Assembly: GCF_004348115.1 (NCBI RefSeq)
Contig: NZ_QPFB01000001.1
Coordinates: 149,752 to 213,751, forward strand
Direction of reading: 5' to 3'
Source of the DNA: Stenotrophomonas sp. ATCM1_4
Lineage (GTDB): Bacteria; Pseudomonadota; Gammaproteobacteria; Xanthomonadales; Xanthomonadaceae
Length of the DNA: 64,000 bases
Of the stretch, positions 15,857 through 22,756 are shown in pieces. Positions within the stretch are counted from its first letter, which is position 1. The number at the start of each line of letters is the position of its first letter. A program made the translations under genes and the position numbers. Under the pieces are notes generated by a model. That model was not told where the DNA came from and searched no databases. It saw nothing but the letters and a program-made list of their open reading frames with translations.

Positions 15857-16210
15857 TCAGCGCCGGCGCAGCTCCTGGCCATCGACGGTCATCTTCCATA
15901 CGCCGCCATCCTCATGCGGCGGCGCCGAGACCACGAACCGCGTGGTCAGCGGCCCGACGCCGACCACCAGGTCATCGCCCTCGAAGGACTTGATCGGCGC
16001 ATCCAGCGACTTGCTGACGTTGGGCGTGGGCTGGTGCTTGTAGCGCACACGGCCACTCGGCTCGATGACCAGCAAGGTGGTGTCCGATGCCCAGCTACCG
16101 ACGTAGTCGCGCTTGGCCGCGGGCACCGGCATGCCGCAGGCGGCCAGCATCATCGCCAGCACCGCGGCCAGGAGCATGGGGCGCGCGCTCATTCCCGACG
16201 CCCGTTTCAT
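15857..16210 (-). CDS. Small lipoprotein
   Basis: 117 residues. The lipoprotein signal MKRASGMSARPMLLAAVLA is followed by lipobox LAAC. The mature part contains a beta-rich domain (YVGSWASDTTLLVIEPSGRVRY, GGVWKMTVDGQELRR) of the kind seen in lipocalin-like or other small periplasmic domains. Function unknown. Its start overlaps the stop of the DUF2164 gene by four bases, so the two are probably co-transcribed. Confidence 0.7.
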   Translation of the reverse strand: MKRASGMSARPMLLAAVLAMMLAACGMPVPAAKRDYVGSWASDTTLLVIEPSGRVRYKHQPTPNVSKSLDAPIKSFEGDDLVVGVGPLTTRFVVSAPPHEDGGVWKMTVDGQELRRR

Positions 16211-16461
16211 CGCCGGAACTCCGTGCGCTGCTCCAGCTGGTAGATCGCATCCTGCAGGTCTTCCATGCGCGCGCTCAATGCGGCCTGTGCATCGTACAGG
16301 CCATGGTTGTAGTAGTACGCACCGATCTCCTTGCCGATGAAGTCCAGCAGGAACTCAGCGTCAAACTGCCCGATCTTCTGCTGCAGCTCTTCGGAAAAGT
16401 ACCCCTGCAGCTTGCGGACGAGGATGGCTTTCTCGTCCTTGTTGAATTCGATGTTGGCCAT
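16207..16461 (-). CDS. DUF2164 family protein
   Basis: 84 residues starting MANIEFNKDEKAILVRKLQ, with YFSEELQQKIGQFDAEFLLD and FIGKEIGAYYYNHGLYDAQ, the defining pattern of DUF2164. Members are short cytosolic alpha-helical proteins without known role. The frame runs on upstream to 16614 but without family similarity. Overlaps the following lipoprotein gene by four bases. Confidence 0.88.
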   Translation of the reverse strand: MANIEFNKDEKAILVRKLQGYFSEELQQKIGQFDAEFLLDFIGKEIGAYYYNHGLYDAQAALSARMEDLQDAIYQLEQRTEFRR

Positions 16462-16754
16462 GCTGTCGTACACATCAACGGAGATGGCCGGCAGTGTACC
16501 GGTCCGGCCGCCGGCACCCACTTCCCGGCGGCGCCATTCAACCGCTCGTGAATGAGGCACCACACGACGGAGAGCACCGGCAGCTTGAATCCGTGAGGGG
16601 CGCGGGGCTGGCATCCGGCCGAGCTGCTGCCCATGCCTACGTCAGGAGATCGCGAACACGTTGAGTCGATTCGTGAATGACGTACGGCGGTAGCGCACGA
16701 CGAAGCCAAGGCGGGGCGCGGTCACGGGGAAGTCCGGCATCCGGTTCTCCGCAG

Positions 16755-17132
16755 CTAGACGTCGGCAAGCCGGAACAATGGCAGGTAGATGAGCAACAGG
16801 GCGACAGGAACGGCAACGAAGGGAGCGACCAACCCCAGCACGCCGGCAATGACCGGGGCATTGGGGCGCGGCCAGCAGCGGCCGATGGCGAGCACGCCTG
16901 CCGGCAGCAGCCAGGCCAGGCCGAAAAAACGCATGAACAGCTGGGAGGTCGCGGGCATCTGCGCGCCGAAGCTGCGGTAGACCGACTCGAACTGCGGCAC
17001 GACCGCCAGCCCGATATAGCTCACCACCAGCGCCGCGGAGACGCTGCCGGCCAGGCCGATCAGCAGCCACACCCGTCGATTGGGTGCAGGCGGTTGTGGA
17101 CGGGTCAGTGGCGGGGGAAGGGGGCCGGGCAT
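16755..17132 (-). CDS. Small inner-membrane protein, three predicted helices
   Basis: 125 residues from MPGPLPPPL, or 141 from an upstream ATG at 17180 that overlaps the previous gene. A Pro-rich N-tail is followed by hydrophobic segments VWLLIGLAGSVSAALVVSYIGLAVV, FFGLAWLLPAGVLAIG and APVIAGVLGLVAPFVAVPVALLLIYL. The loop PQFESVYRSFGAQMPATSQ resembles a motif common in short xanthomonad membrane proteins. No function recognised. It follows another small membrane gene on the same strand. Confidence 0.65.
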   Translation of the reverse strand: MPGPLPPPLTRPQPPAPNRRVWLLIGLAGSVSAALVVSYIGLAVVPQFESVYRSFGAQMPATSQLFMRFFGLAWLLPAGVLAIGRCWPRPNAPVIAGVLGLVAPFVAVPVALLLIYLPLFRLADV

Positions 17133-17166
17133 GTGGATCTCGCGTCGAGGGCACGGAGCTGCGTTT

Positions 17167-17538
17167 TCATCCGCCGGCAAACATCACCACCACCGCGAGG
17201 CCAGCCAGCAGTGGCAGCGAGAACACCAGCAATTCGGCCAGCCGCCACCCCGAGCGCGGGCGTGGCATCGCCCGGTACGCCAGCCCTCCCAGCAGCAGTG
17301 ACGTCAACGACAGCAGTGCCGCCAACATCAGCCCGAACAGGAACAGCCCCAGCACCGACATGCCGCAGGCCCAGCCTCGTTCGGCTACCTGGGCCGCGGT
17401 ATCGGCGCGGCTCTGGCTGCCGACCCACAGCGGAATGCCTATCAACGCAATGGCGGTCAGCAGCCAGGCAAGGCAGCGCTTGAGGAACGTACCGCGCGGC
17501 GGGCGGGCGGTGGCAGGTGAGGGCGAGATGTCCGTCAT
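17167..17538 (-). CDS. Small inner-membrane protein, three predicted helices
   Basis: 123 residues starting MTDISPSPATARPP. Hydrophobic segments are CLAWLLTAIALIGIPLWVG, GMSVLGLFLFGLMLAALLSL with TSLLLGGLAY, and LAELLVFSLPLLAGLAVVVMF. It is similar in size and build to the next gene and they may be a tandem pair. Function unknown. The VOC-protein gene lies just upstream, 17 bp away, on the same strand. Confidence 0.65.
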   Translation of the reverse strand: MTDISPSPATARPPRGTFLKRCLAWLLTAIALIGIPLWVGSQSRADTAAQVAERGWACGMSVLGLFLFGLMLAALLSLTSLLLGGLAYRAMPRPRSGWRLAELLVFSLPLLAGLAVVVMFAGG

Positions 17539-17555
17539 CGGGCGACAGCGTGCGC

Positions 17556-17942
17556 TCACTGGCCCTGCGGCGGTTGCCACAGTTCGACCTTGTTGCCTTC
17601 CGGGTCGATCACCCAACCGAACTTCCCATACTCCGAATCCTCGCTGCGCTCGAGCACCTGGCAGCCTTCCTCGCGCAATGCCGCCAACAGGGCATGCAGG
17701 TCATGCACCCGGTAGTTGATGACGAACGGTGCGCTGCCGGGGGCGAGCGCCTCGCTGCCGGCAGCGTTGACCGACCAGACCGTGGTGCCAGCGAAGGGCT
17801 GGCCATCGGTGTCGGTCCAGGTGAATGCAGCGCCGCCCCAGGGCTGCACCTCGATGCCCAGGTGGCGCTGGTACCACGCACGCAGCACGGCGGGGTCCCG
17901 CGCCTGGAAGAAGATGCCGCCAATACCGGTCACGCGCTTCAT
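17556..17942 (-). CDS. VOC-superfamily (glyoxalase/dioxygenase-fold) protein
   Basis: 128 residues starting MKRVTGIGGIFFQARDPAVL. The pattern FFQARDPAVLRAWYQRHLGI, then WGGAAFTWTD, FVINYRVHDLHALLAALREEG and the terminal FGWVIDPEGNKVELWQP are typical of single-domain vicinal-oxygen-chelate proteins. One metal-ligand Glu is the E of KVELW. Substrate unknown; possible roles are isomerase, dioxygenase or antibiotic-binding protein. The frame extends upstream to 18071 but the domain begins at this ATG. Confidence 0.85.
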   Translation of the reverse strand: MKRVTGIGGIFFQARDPAVLRAWYQRHLGIEVQPWGGAAFTWTDTDGQPFAGTTVWSVNAAGSEALAPGSAPFVINYRVHDLHALLAALREEGCQVLERSEDSEYGKFGWVIDPEGNKVELWQPPQGQ

Positions 17943-18003
17943 GGGCCGCCTGGGTGCTTCATGGGAAGGGAAAGCAGAGCATGCGCGCGGTGATGGGCGC
18001 GTG

Positions 18004-18306
18004 TCATGCGAATCCGGGTGCGCGCATGACCGCCGCGATGCTGCTGCGATCACTGCGCAGGCGCGTCGCATTCAGTTGCGGGAAGCGGCCGATGATGCGG
18101 CTGGCTTCGTCCCAGTGGTCTTCCAGCGATGCATCGTCGATGGGCGCGAACACCGCCGGCGCGTCGCCGAAGCGGAACTCGATGCCGCGCGCGGGGGCGA
18201 ACCGGCGCGTGATGATGGTGGGCACCCGGCCATGCCGGAGGTGCCAGACCAGCTCGTCGATCACCGTGTTCCAGGCTTCGTTCTCAAGCTCGTTGATCCA
18301 TTCCAT
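18004..18306 (-). CDS. Hypothetical protein
   Basis: 100 residues from MEWINELENEAWNTVIDELV. Soluble, mixed helix and strand, with IITRRFAPARGIEFRFGD and DHWDEASRIIGRFPQLNATR. No family recognised. The upstream frame to 18489 reads like noise, which is why the internal ATG is chosen. It lies just outside the integron array and might itself be an old cassette whose attC has decayed, but I see no attC-like sequence here. Confidence 0.45.
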   Translation of the reverse strand: MEWINELENEAWNTVIDELVWHLRHGRVPTIITRRFAPARGIEFRFGDAPAVFAPIDDASLEDHWDEASRIIGRFPQLNATRLRSDRSSIAAVMRAPGFA

Positions 18307-18496
18307 GCACACCGCCGCCCGAACAGCGCCGTGCCCCGGGGGAGCCGACGTGAGTGAAGGGTCAGGCGAGCCATGGCCAACCACCGAATTCCAAGCCGAA
18401 GCCGCCCGGTCTGTGTTGCGCAAAGCGAGCCGATCATGCCACACCCGGTAGTGCCGGGCCACGCTCGGCGCCACCCCATCGGTGGCCATCCCTGCG

Positions 18497-18718
18497 TCAC
18501 CGCAGCGGCTCCCCCTTCAGCCAGCAAACCACGAGCAACAGCAGGATAATGCCCCCCGTCGCTCCCATGAACGGGCCCGGGGCCCGGGTCGGCGGCACCA
18601 CGAAGAACAGTGCCGCCAACGAGGCGAAGGTGATGCCGTACGCCAGCCAGCCCTGCCATCTCAGTGGCCATCCCCAGCCATGTTGCTTGGCCTCGAACCA
18701 GTACCGTTCATTGCGCAT
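18497..18718 (-). CDS. Small two-helix membrane protein
   Basis: 73 residues beginning MRNERYWFEAKQHGWGWPLR. Two hydrophobic segments follow: WLAYGITFASLAALFFVV and GPFMGATGGIILLLLVVCWL. The RYWFxAKxxGWGW opening is familiar from small proteins scattered in xanthomonad genomes, function unknown. A GGAG lies 11 bases before this ATG; a TTG at 18751 is the alternative start. It sits between the array's terminal gene and a hypothetical gene, all on the minus strand. Confidence 0.6.
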   Translation of the reverse strand: MRNERYWFEAKQHGWGWPLRWQGWLAYGITFASLAALFFVVPPTRAPGPFMGATGGIILLLLVVCWLKGEPLR

Positions 18719-18799
18719 GTCGTTTTCGATCTCCAGGAGTAGGGCGATCAACCAAGGCTATTGTTGCCCGCGTTTTTTCAGGAAGTGCAGCGGCTTCCA

Positions 18800-19288
18800 C
18801 TACCAGACCAGCAGCACACCGTCGGGCCAGTCCCCGGACCAGCCGCACGGGAAATGCCCGGCGCGATACACCTGGAGCAGCTGGAGGAAGAACGTCGGGC
18901 GCCCGGAGCAGTCCCGATACGCGTGTTCCATCACGGCGGCCAGGACATCCCAGGAGACGGCGTCCGTGAACGCCTTGCCAAGCCCCTGTTGCTCTGCGAA
19001 CGGGCGCCAGATCAGATCGCACACCGGCGCATCGATGCGTGTCTTCGCAGCGGCGGCGATGTGGTTCCATTGCTGGTACGCATCACGATGACGCATGTGC
19101 AGGAACTCCGTCAGCCGGTTCCTGGCCTCGAGGGTGACGTCCTCCCACGCTTGGTCACTGCACAGGCTGAGGGCGTGTGACCAGCCCGAGACCTGCGCGA
19201 CGGGAAAGGGCAGTGACTGCGGGAGTGGTTGCCCGCAGGACTGGAACCAATGGATGTCTTCGAGTTCCCTTGCGAATGATTCGTCCAT
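18800..19288 (-). CDS. Hypothetical protein, likely terminal cassette gene lacking an attC
   Basis: 162 residues, soluble (MDESFARELEDIHWFQSCGQ at the start, then LHMRHRDAYQQWNHIAAAAK). It starts 17 bp past the last recognisable attC, the position and orientation of a cassette gene, but no attC can be found in the 48 bp after its stop. It is therefore either the last cassette with its attC lost or the first chromosomal gene past the array. Function unknown. Confidence 0.6.
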   Translation of the reverse strand: MDESFARELEDIHWFQSCGQPLPQSLPFPVAQVSGWSHALSLCSDQAWEDVTLEARNRLTEFLHMRHRDAYQQWNHIAAAAKTRIDAPVCDLIWRPFAEQQGLGKAFTDAVSWDVLAAVMEHAYRDCSGRPTFFLQLLQVYRAGHFPCGWSGDWPDGVLLVW

Positions 19289-19304
19289 GTCGCTGTAAGT
19301 ACCA

Positions 19305-19356
19305 AGGCCTCAGCCTATCCGCGCTGCGGGATCGGCCTGAATGAATTGCTAGGCCA
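19305..19356 (-). repeat. attC site 13 (most distal)
   Basis: Short and degenerate: GGCCTCAGC and GCTAGGCC cores enclose a loop with the retained CGGCCTGAATGAATT arm. The AATTAAG arm has become CCTATCC, so recombination activity is doubtful. Confidence 0.7.
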
Positions 19357-19360
19357 AGGC

Positions 19361-19822
19361 CTATGGATGTGCTGCATGATGGATGCGCAGGGCTTCATCT
19401 TTGTCACTCAATGGACGCATGAAAACACCGGGCTTCACACCGACAAAGTCGTTGCCTTCAAGGAGCACGAGCCGGGCAGCCGTATCGCCGTCATGTGCGT
19501 CAGCGATCTGTCCGAGCCGGTAATGCAGATGGCTTGCCAGTGGCACCGGTAGAACGTTCGGCACAGTGGCGACATTTGTGACAAGAACCTCATCCACCGC
19601 AATGAGGAGCCTGATGGTGTTGTCGAGCCCGTGGCCAGTCGCCGCCTCTCTGTCCAGCACGGCCTCGCCTCTGCTGTTGATCATGTCAACGCCGATGATG
19701 CGACCAATCAGAATGTGATCCGCGCCCTCCGCCATCTCCTGAAGCGTAGCCTCGAAGGGAAGCCCGGCGAAGGAGGTGGATGGAATCAACACGGCAAGCA
19801 GAACAGAAAGTATGCGTTTCAT
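19361..19822 (-). CDS. Cassette 13: secreted hypothetical protein
   Basis: 153 residues with signal peptide MKRILSVLLAVLIPSTSFAG (cut after SFA). The mature protein, starting LPFEATLQEMAEGADHILIG, is soluble, with RIIGVDMINSRGEAVLDREA and LLEGNDFVGVKPGVFMRPLS. The ATLxExAxxADxIxxGxV-like start is often seen in periplasmic proteins of unknown role. No family assigned. Lies between attC 13 and attC 12, starting 12 bp past the latter. Confidence 0.7.
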   Translation of the reverse strand: MKRILSVLLAVLIPSTSFAGLPFEATLQEMAEGADHILIGRIIGVDMINSRGEAVLDREAATGHGLDNTIRLLIAVDEVLVTNVATVPNVLPVPLASHLHYRLGQIADAHDGDTAARLVLLEGNDFVGVKPGVFMRPLSDKDEALRIHHAAHP

Positions 19823-19833
19823 GCTTTTCCTCG

Positions 19834-19893
19834 GCCTGGCTCTGGTATCACGCTGCGCCGCGGAGTGGCGTCGACCTGACTGATCCGTCAGGC
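19834..19893 (-). repeat. attC site 12
   Basis: Cores GCCTGGC and GTCAGGC, 60 bp, with a strongly diverged interior (CTCTGGTATCACG in place of the AATTAAG arm). The loop CGCCGCGGAGTGGCG remains palindromic. Confidence 0.65.
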
Positions 19894-20190
19894 GTCGTCC
19901 TCGTCTGGTGGGGTGTAGCCAACGGCGTCCTCCCATTCCGGGCAAACATTGAAGATCACTTCGCAATCGCAGCCCGCGCCGTTCTCCCCAAGCCATTCGA
20001 GCGTCGCCTCGACGGGCAGATTGTTCTTCTGCAGGAAGGTACTTGTGAGCGCAAAAGTATGATCACACTCGTAGCCGGTCATGCTCGTACGGTCCAGGTG
20101 ATCGAAGATGTCCCCGAGGGAAGAGAGAGGGATGGGGGGGCGTCTGTCATGTGATGTGTCCGATTGCGAGTTGCGAGTTGCCGGAACCAT
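19888..20190 (-). CDS. Cassette 12: DUF2695-like protein, possible frameshift near start
   Basis: The C-terminal 75 residues fit DUF2695: GDIFDHLD, YECDHTFALTSTFLQ, EATLEWLGENGAGCDCEVIFN. In this frame the nearest ATG (20190) gives a 100-residue protein. A different ATG at about 20150 opens MTDAPPS in another frame and would join the DUF2695 frame as MTDAPPIPLSSLGDIF if the run of seven C at its codons 4-7 had one C more. So the gene is either read from the upstream ATG, frameshifted by homopolymer slippage, or affected by a sequencing error. Role unknown. Confidence 0.6.
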   Translation of the reverse strand: MVPATRNSQSDTSHDRRPPIPLSSLGDIFDHLDRTSMTGYECDHTFALTSTFLQKNNLPVEATLEWLGENGAGCDCEVIFNVCPEWEDAVGYTPPDEDDA

Positions 20191-20279
20191 GTCCGGCCAC
20201 GAAGCAGCTTTGGTCCGACTGAACTGCCAAGCCTTGGTCCATGAGAAGCATATTTCAACAAGGCGACAGCACGTGTGAT

Positions 20280-20340
20280 GCCCAGGTACAGAGCCTGCCG
20301 GCACCGTGAAGCGGTGTCGGTTTGAATGAGCTGTCAGGCC
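20280..20340 (-). repeat. attC site 11
   Basis: 61 bp; cores GCCCAGG and GTCAGGCC; conserved arm CGGTTTGAATGAGCT; loop GGCACCGTGAAGCGGTGTC is an imperfect hairpin. Confidence 0.8.
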
Positions 20341-20354
20341 GCTGCCCGCGACAA

Positions 20355-20606
20355 CTACCAAACATGGGCCGAATCCTCGATGTAAAGCGGGAGGTCATTC
20401 TCTGCGCACCATTGGCTGAGTTGTGTCTGGAGTGCGGTCCAGTACCCTTTCGTCCAGGTCGGTGCTTTGACGGGCCATTGATCCTGTGATGGCAGATATA
20501 CCGAGACAATTCCCATCGGCATCTCCAGGACGAACGAACCTTCGGAGCATGAACATAGTAGCTCCTCTTTCCAGCGGGGTTGGAATGTAAAGACTGGATC
20601 GCTCAT
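20355..20606 (-). CDS. Cassette 11: hypothetical protein
   Basis: 83 residues (MSDPVFTFQPRWKEELLCSC..., ending YIEDSAHVW). Soluble and Trp-rich, with VSVYLPSQDQWP and WTALQTQLSQWCAENDLPL. The size, and the way it seems to compare a measured value or ligand with a C-terminal acidic tail, recall immunity-type small proteins, but I recognise no family. It begins 17 bp past attC 10. Confidence 0.65.
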   Translation of the reverse strand: MSDPVFTFQPRWKEELLCSCSEGSFVLEMPMGIVSVYLPSQDQWPVKAPTWTKGYWTALQTQLSQWCAENDLPLYIEDSAHVW

Positions 20607-20622
20607 GGGGATGACTATTTTT

Positions 20623-20684
20623 GTCTAACGCCTGAGCTAAGTCGGCACTGCGAAGCGGCTTCGGCTTGGAGGAAGTGTTAGGGC
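20623..20684 (-). repeat. attC site 10
   Basis: 62 bp; cores GTCTAAC and GTTAGGGC; loop CGGCACTGCGAAGCGGCTTCGG. The usual GAATGAATT arm is altered to GGAGGAAGT. Confidence 0.85.
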
Positions 20685-20693
20685 GCGCGTCAG

Positions 20694-21047
20694 TCACTCG
20701 ACAACGCCCGTTGCAACGTGGAACACATAGGAAGGCAATCCGGAGCTGAGAGCGAGTTGCCCCGTGACCTTGACCCGAATGCCGCCTCGATTTGGCGCGA
20801 GAGTACCCCAAAGCGCGCCCGAAAAATCAGAGCTACCTCCGTTGCCCTCAAGGCCAAGGCCCAAACTTGGGCAAGCTGGGTCGGAGAGCGTGGTCCCATG
20901 GCGGGACACCTTGGCCGTCCCGGAAATTGTGAGGGGAGTTCCCAGGAAGCGATCCGGAGCGCGCGCAACGTTACAGAGGGACTCGGGCATAGGGGCACCA
21001 GAGCAAGAAATGAGCGAGACAAGCAGAAGCGTGACAGCAACTCTCAT
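20694..21047 (-). CDS. Cassette 10: probable lipoprotein
   Basis: 117 residues from MRVAVTLLLVSLISC, a lipoprotein-type signal with Cys at position 15. The mature part (SGAPMPESLCNVARAPDRFL, LTISGTAKVSRHGTTL, IRVKVTGQLALSSGLPSYVF) looks like a small beta-barrel such as an OB-fold, fitting PDRFLGTPLTISG followed by KVTGQL. The frame continues upstream through attC 9, which is not coding. Function unknown. Confidence 0.7.
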   Translation of the reverse strand: MRVAVTLLLVSLISCSGAPMPESLCNVARAPDRFLGTPLTISGTAKVSRHGTTLSDPACPSLGLGLEGNGGSSDFSGALWGTLAPNRGGIRVKVTGQLALSSGLPSYVFHVATGVVE

Positions 21048-21050
21048 GGT

Positions 21051-21112
21051 GTCCCAACTCTTGAATTTAGCCGCGCCGCGAAGCGACGTCGGTTTGAATG
21101 AGCTGTCAGGCC
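21051..21112 (-). repeat. attC site 9
   Basis: 62 bp; cores GTCCCAAC and GTCAGGCC; arms TTGAATTTAGCCG and CGGTTTGAATGAGCT; loop CGCCGCGAAGCGACG. Confidence 0.85.
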
Positions 21113-21114
21113 GG

Positions 21115-21426
21115 TTACCCATGGCCATGGCTAAAGGAGCCTTTGGCATCAGAAGTTGGATCGCTCAGCTCATCATGGAGCGATTCCATGATTGCGGAAA
21201 TGGTGTCAGATGCAGGCTGCCCATACTGCTCTTGAAGCGCATTAGCGATGTGTCGAATGGTATCTGCGAGGAAAATACCCCATGCAGGGGCCTCATCACG
21301 CCCGTTGTCCTGCCAAAGCCCCACCTTGATCGTGCAGTGCTGGCCATGCTCAGCAATCCAAGCACTGAGCATCTGGATCGCTTTGTCGTCACGTTGCGCT
21401 GCAGGTGGGATTACTAGTGGCTTCAT
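21115..21426 (-). CDS. Cassette 9: DUF5076-like protein
   Basis: 103 residues. MKPLVIPPAAQRDDKAIQML, SAWIAEHGQHCTIKVGLWQ and WGIFLADTIRHIANALQEQY match my recollection of DUF5076, small cytosolic proteins of unknown function common in integron cassettes and in xanthomonads. The last 15 residues are extra and read into the attC. Begins 4 bp before attC 8. Confidence 0.65.
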   Translation of the reverse strand: MKPLVIPPAAQRDDKAIQMLSAWIAEHGQHCTIKVGLWQDNGRDEAPAWGIFLADTIRHIANALQEQYGQPASDTISAIMESLHDELSDPTSDAKGSFSHGHG

Positions 21427-21430
21427 AGTA

Positions 21431-21492
21431 GGCCTAGCTCCGGAATTAAGCTGGCGCGCGTAGCGGGATCGGCTTGAATGAACTGCTAGGCA
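21431..21492 (-). repeat. attC site 8
   Basis: 62 bp; cores GGCCTAGC and GCTAGGC; arms CCGGAATTAAGC and CGGCTTGAATGAACT. Confidence 0.88.
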
Positions 21493-21761
21493 TCGGCCGC
21501 AGACTCAAAGTGCTGGTCGAATGCCAAAACGGCCGCCTCAATCGTTGATGGCGCCCCGAACCGGTGATGTGGATCCTGCTCTATCAACAGTTCCAAGAAT
21601 TGTGCTTCCAGCGATGCCGCAGCACCAGTCGGTGCGTCCGCGTGGAAGAAGTCCTTGCTTTGAACAGTGAATCCACTGCCGATGACCTCAAAGACACGAT
21701 AAAGAACTGCGCCGCTCTGTACACGACGCCAGATTGGTATGTAGCGATACAAATGGGTCAT
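21486..21761 (-). CDS. Cassette 8: hypothetical protein
   Basis: 91 residues, soluble. The start MTHLYRYIPIWRRVQSGAVL is followed by YRVFEVIGSGFTVQSKDFFH and the helical FLELLIEQDPHHRF. No domain recognised. The stop overlaps the first bases of attC 8, so the gene fills its cassette completely. The start is preceded by about 50 bp of non-coding cassette DNA after attC 7. Confidence 0.6.
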   Translation of the reverse strand: MTHLYRYIPIWRRVQSGAVLYRVFEVIGSGFTVQSKDFFHADAPTGAAASLEAQFLELLIEQDPHHRFGAPSTIEAAVLAFDQHFESAADA

Positions 21762-21809
21762 ATAGGCTGACGGTAAGTTGGTCTGTTGTGTGGCGGGAAC
21801 GCTTATGCG

Positions 21810-21867
21810 ATGCCCAATTCTGGAAGTAAGCTAACCCGCGAAGTGGCTTGAATGAGTTGTCATGGGG
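21810..21867 (-). repeat. attC site 7
   Basis: 58 bp and degenerate: GCCCAATTC in place of the first core and GTTGTCATGGGG at the second; GCTTGAATGAGTTGT arm and CCCGCGAAGTGG loop still visible. Confidence 0.7.
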
Positions 21868-22279
21868 TACTTTTGGGCCACTTTGAGAGAGCGCCGACAA
21901 GCTTGACGCGCTCCAGGAACGTGCCGGCTGGATTTCGTGGGACGAATACGCGGATGCTGTTGTGGGGACTCGCGTCAGGGAAGATCTCTGCTTGGTAGTC
22001 ACGGTCGGAACCTTGCTCATACCACCTTACGGGCTGCCCAAAGGCCATGCCAACTTCCGCTCGGGTTAGGCCTTCTGACACGAGAGGTGGTGTGCTTCCG
22101 CGAAATAGAATGAACGCAGAAGTGCCATCTGCCTCCACGGCGAGGCATACAACCTCATCACCCGGTCCATAGTGGCCTTCCCAGTGAACTCGAACACTTG
22201 GAGGCAATTCCGGGCATCGCAGCTCGGCGGCAACCGTGAGAGGATATAGCGCAAGCGCAAAGAGAGCGAAGATGTTCAT
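21860..22279 (-). CDS. Cassette 7: secreted hypothetical protein
   Basis: 139 residues from MNIFALFALALYPLTVAAEL, a Sec signal peptide cut after VAA. The mature protein begins with RCPELPPSVRVHWEGHYG and contains VVCLAVEADGTSAFILFRGS and IRVFVPRNPAGTFLERVKLV. No family assigned. A much longer frame upstream crosses attC 6 and contains the peptide NNSFKAKPLRA, which is simply attC in translation, so it is excluded. Confidence 0.7.
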   Translation of the reverse strand: MNIFALFALALYPLTVAAELRCPELPPSVRVHWEGHYGPGDEVVCLAVEADGTSAFILFRGSTPPLVSEGLTRAEVGMAFGQPVRWYEQGSDRDYQAEIFPDASPHNSIRVFVPRNPAGTFLERVKLVGALSKWPKSTP

Positions 22280-22283
22280 GTGA

Positions 22284-22344
22284 GCCCTAACGCCAGAGTT
22301 AAGGCAAGCGCGAAGCGGCTTCGCCTTGAACGAATTGTTAGCCG
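22284..22344 (-). repeat. attC site 6
   Basis: 61 bp; cores GCCCTAAC and GTTAGCC; arms CCAGAGTTAAGG and CGCCTTGAACGAATT; loop AAGCGCGAAGCGGCTT. Confidence 0.9.
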
Positions 22345-22691
22345 CCATATGGACGGTATCCATCGAACTCCCACTGCAACTCGTGATTGAGAGTTTGGGC
22401 AACCTCCTGCCAACTTGAGCGAGACGCTTGTGCGAGCAGGCGGTTGAGCGAGTGCTCCACCTGGAGCCAAGAGAACGAATCCACAATTAATGTGCCACGC
22501 CCCCAGCCAAATCGCTCTGATTCGGCCAATGCGCTTGGCGTGGCAACGGTAAAGGAAAAATCGTCACCAGCATTGCCTGTGTCTGGCCCGACCGTGGCAA
22601 GCATATGAACAAGGCAGTGTCTTGGATTCGCAGGAGGCTCTCCTCTGGCCAAGTCGGAGCATGAGAGGTTGAGCAGCTTAGGAACGATCAT
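22338..22691 (-). CDS. Cassette 6: Imm8-like immunity-family protein
   Basis: 117 residues. The order of motifs fits the Imm8 immunity family: VGPDTGNAGDDFSFTVATPS, then ERFGWGRGTLIVDSFSW, then LLAQASRSSWQEVAQTLNHE and the final WEFDGYRPYGG. Family members are found beside contact-dependent or polymorphic toxins. Here no toxin gene is adjacent, so it would be an orphan immunity protein or a domesticated relative. Probably cytosolic. Starts 3 bp before attC 5. Confidence 0.65.
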   Translation of the reverse strand: MIVPKLLNLSCSDLARGEPPANPRHCLVHMLATVGPDTGNAGDDFSFTVATPSALAESERFGWGRGTLIVDSFSWLQVEHSLNRLLAQASRSSWQEVAQTLNHELQWEFDGYRPYGG

Positions 22692-22693
22692 TG

Positions 22694-22756
22694 ACGGCTA
22701 ACTCCGGAATTAAGCAGACCCGCGCAGCGGGGGCGGCTTGAATGAATTGTTAGCGC
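22694..22756 (-). repeat. attC site 5
   Basis: 63 bp; cores GGCTAAC and GTTAGCGC; arms CCGGAATTAAGC and CGGCTTGAATGAATT; loop GACCCGCGCAGCGGGGG. Confidence 0.9.

Noticed and set aside
20694..21149. Longer starts of cassette genes reading through attC (with NSFKP-like peptides)
   Set aside because: The peptide NSFKPxPLRG is the translation of attC itself and is repeated in several frames, so these extensions are recombination-site DNA.
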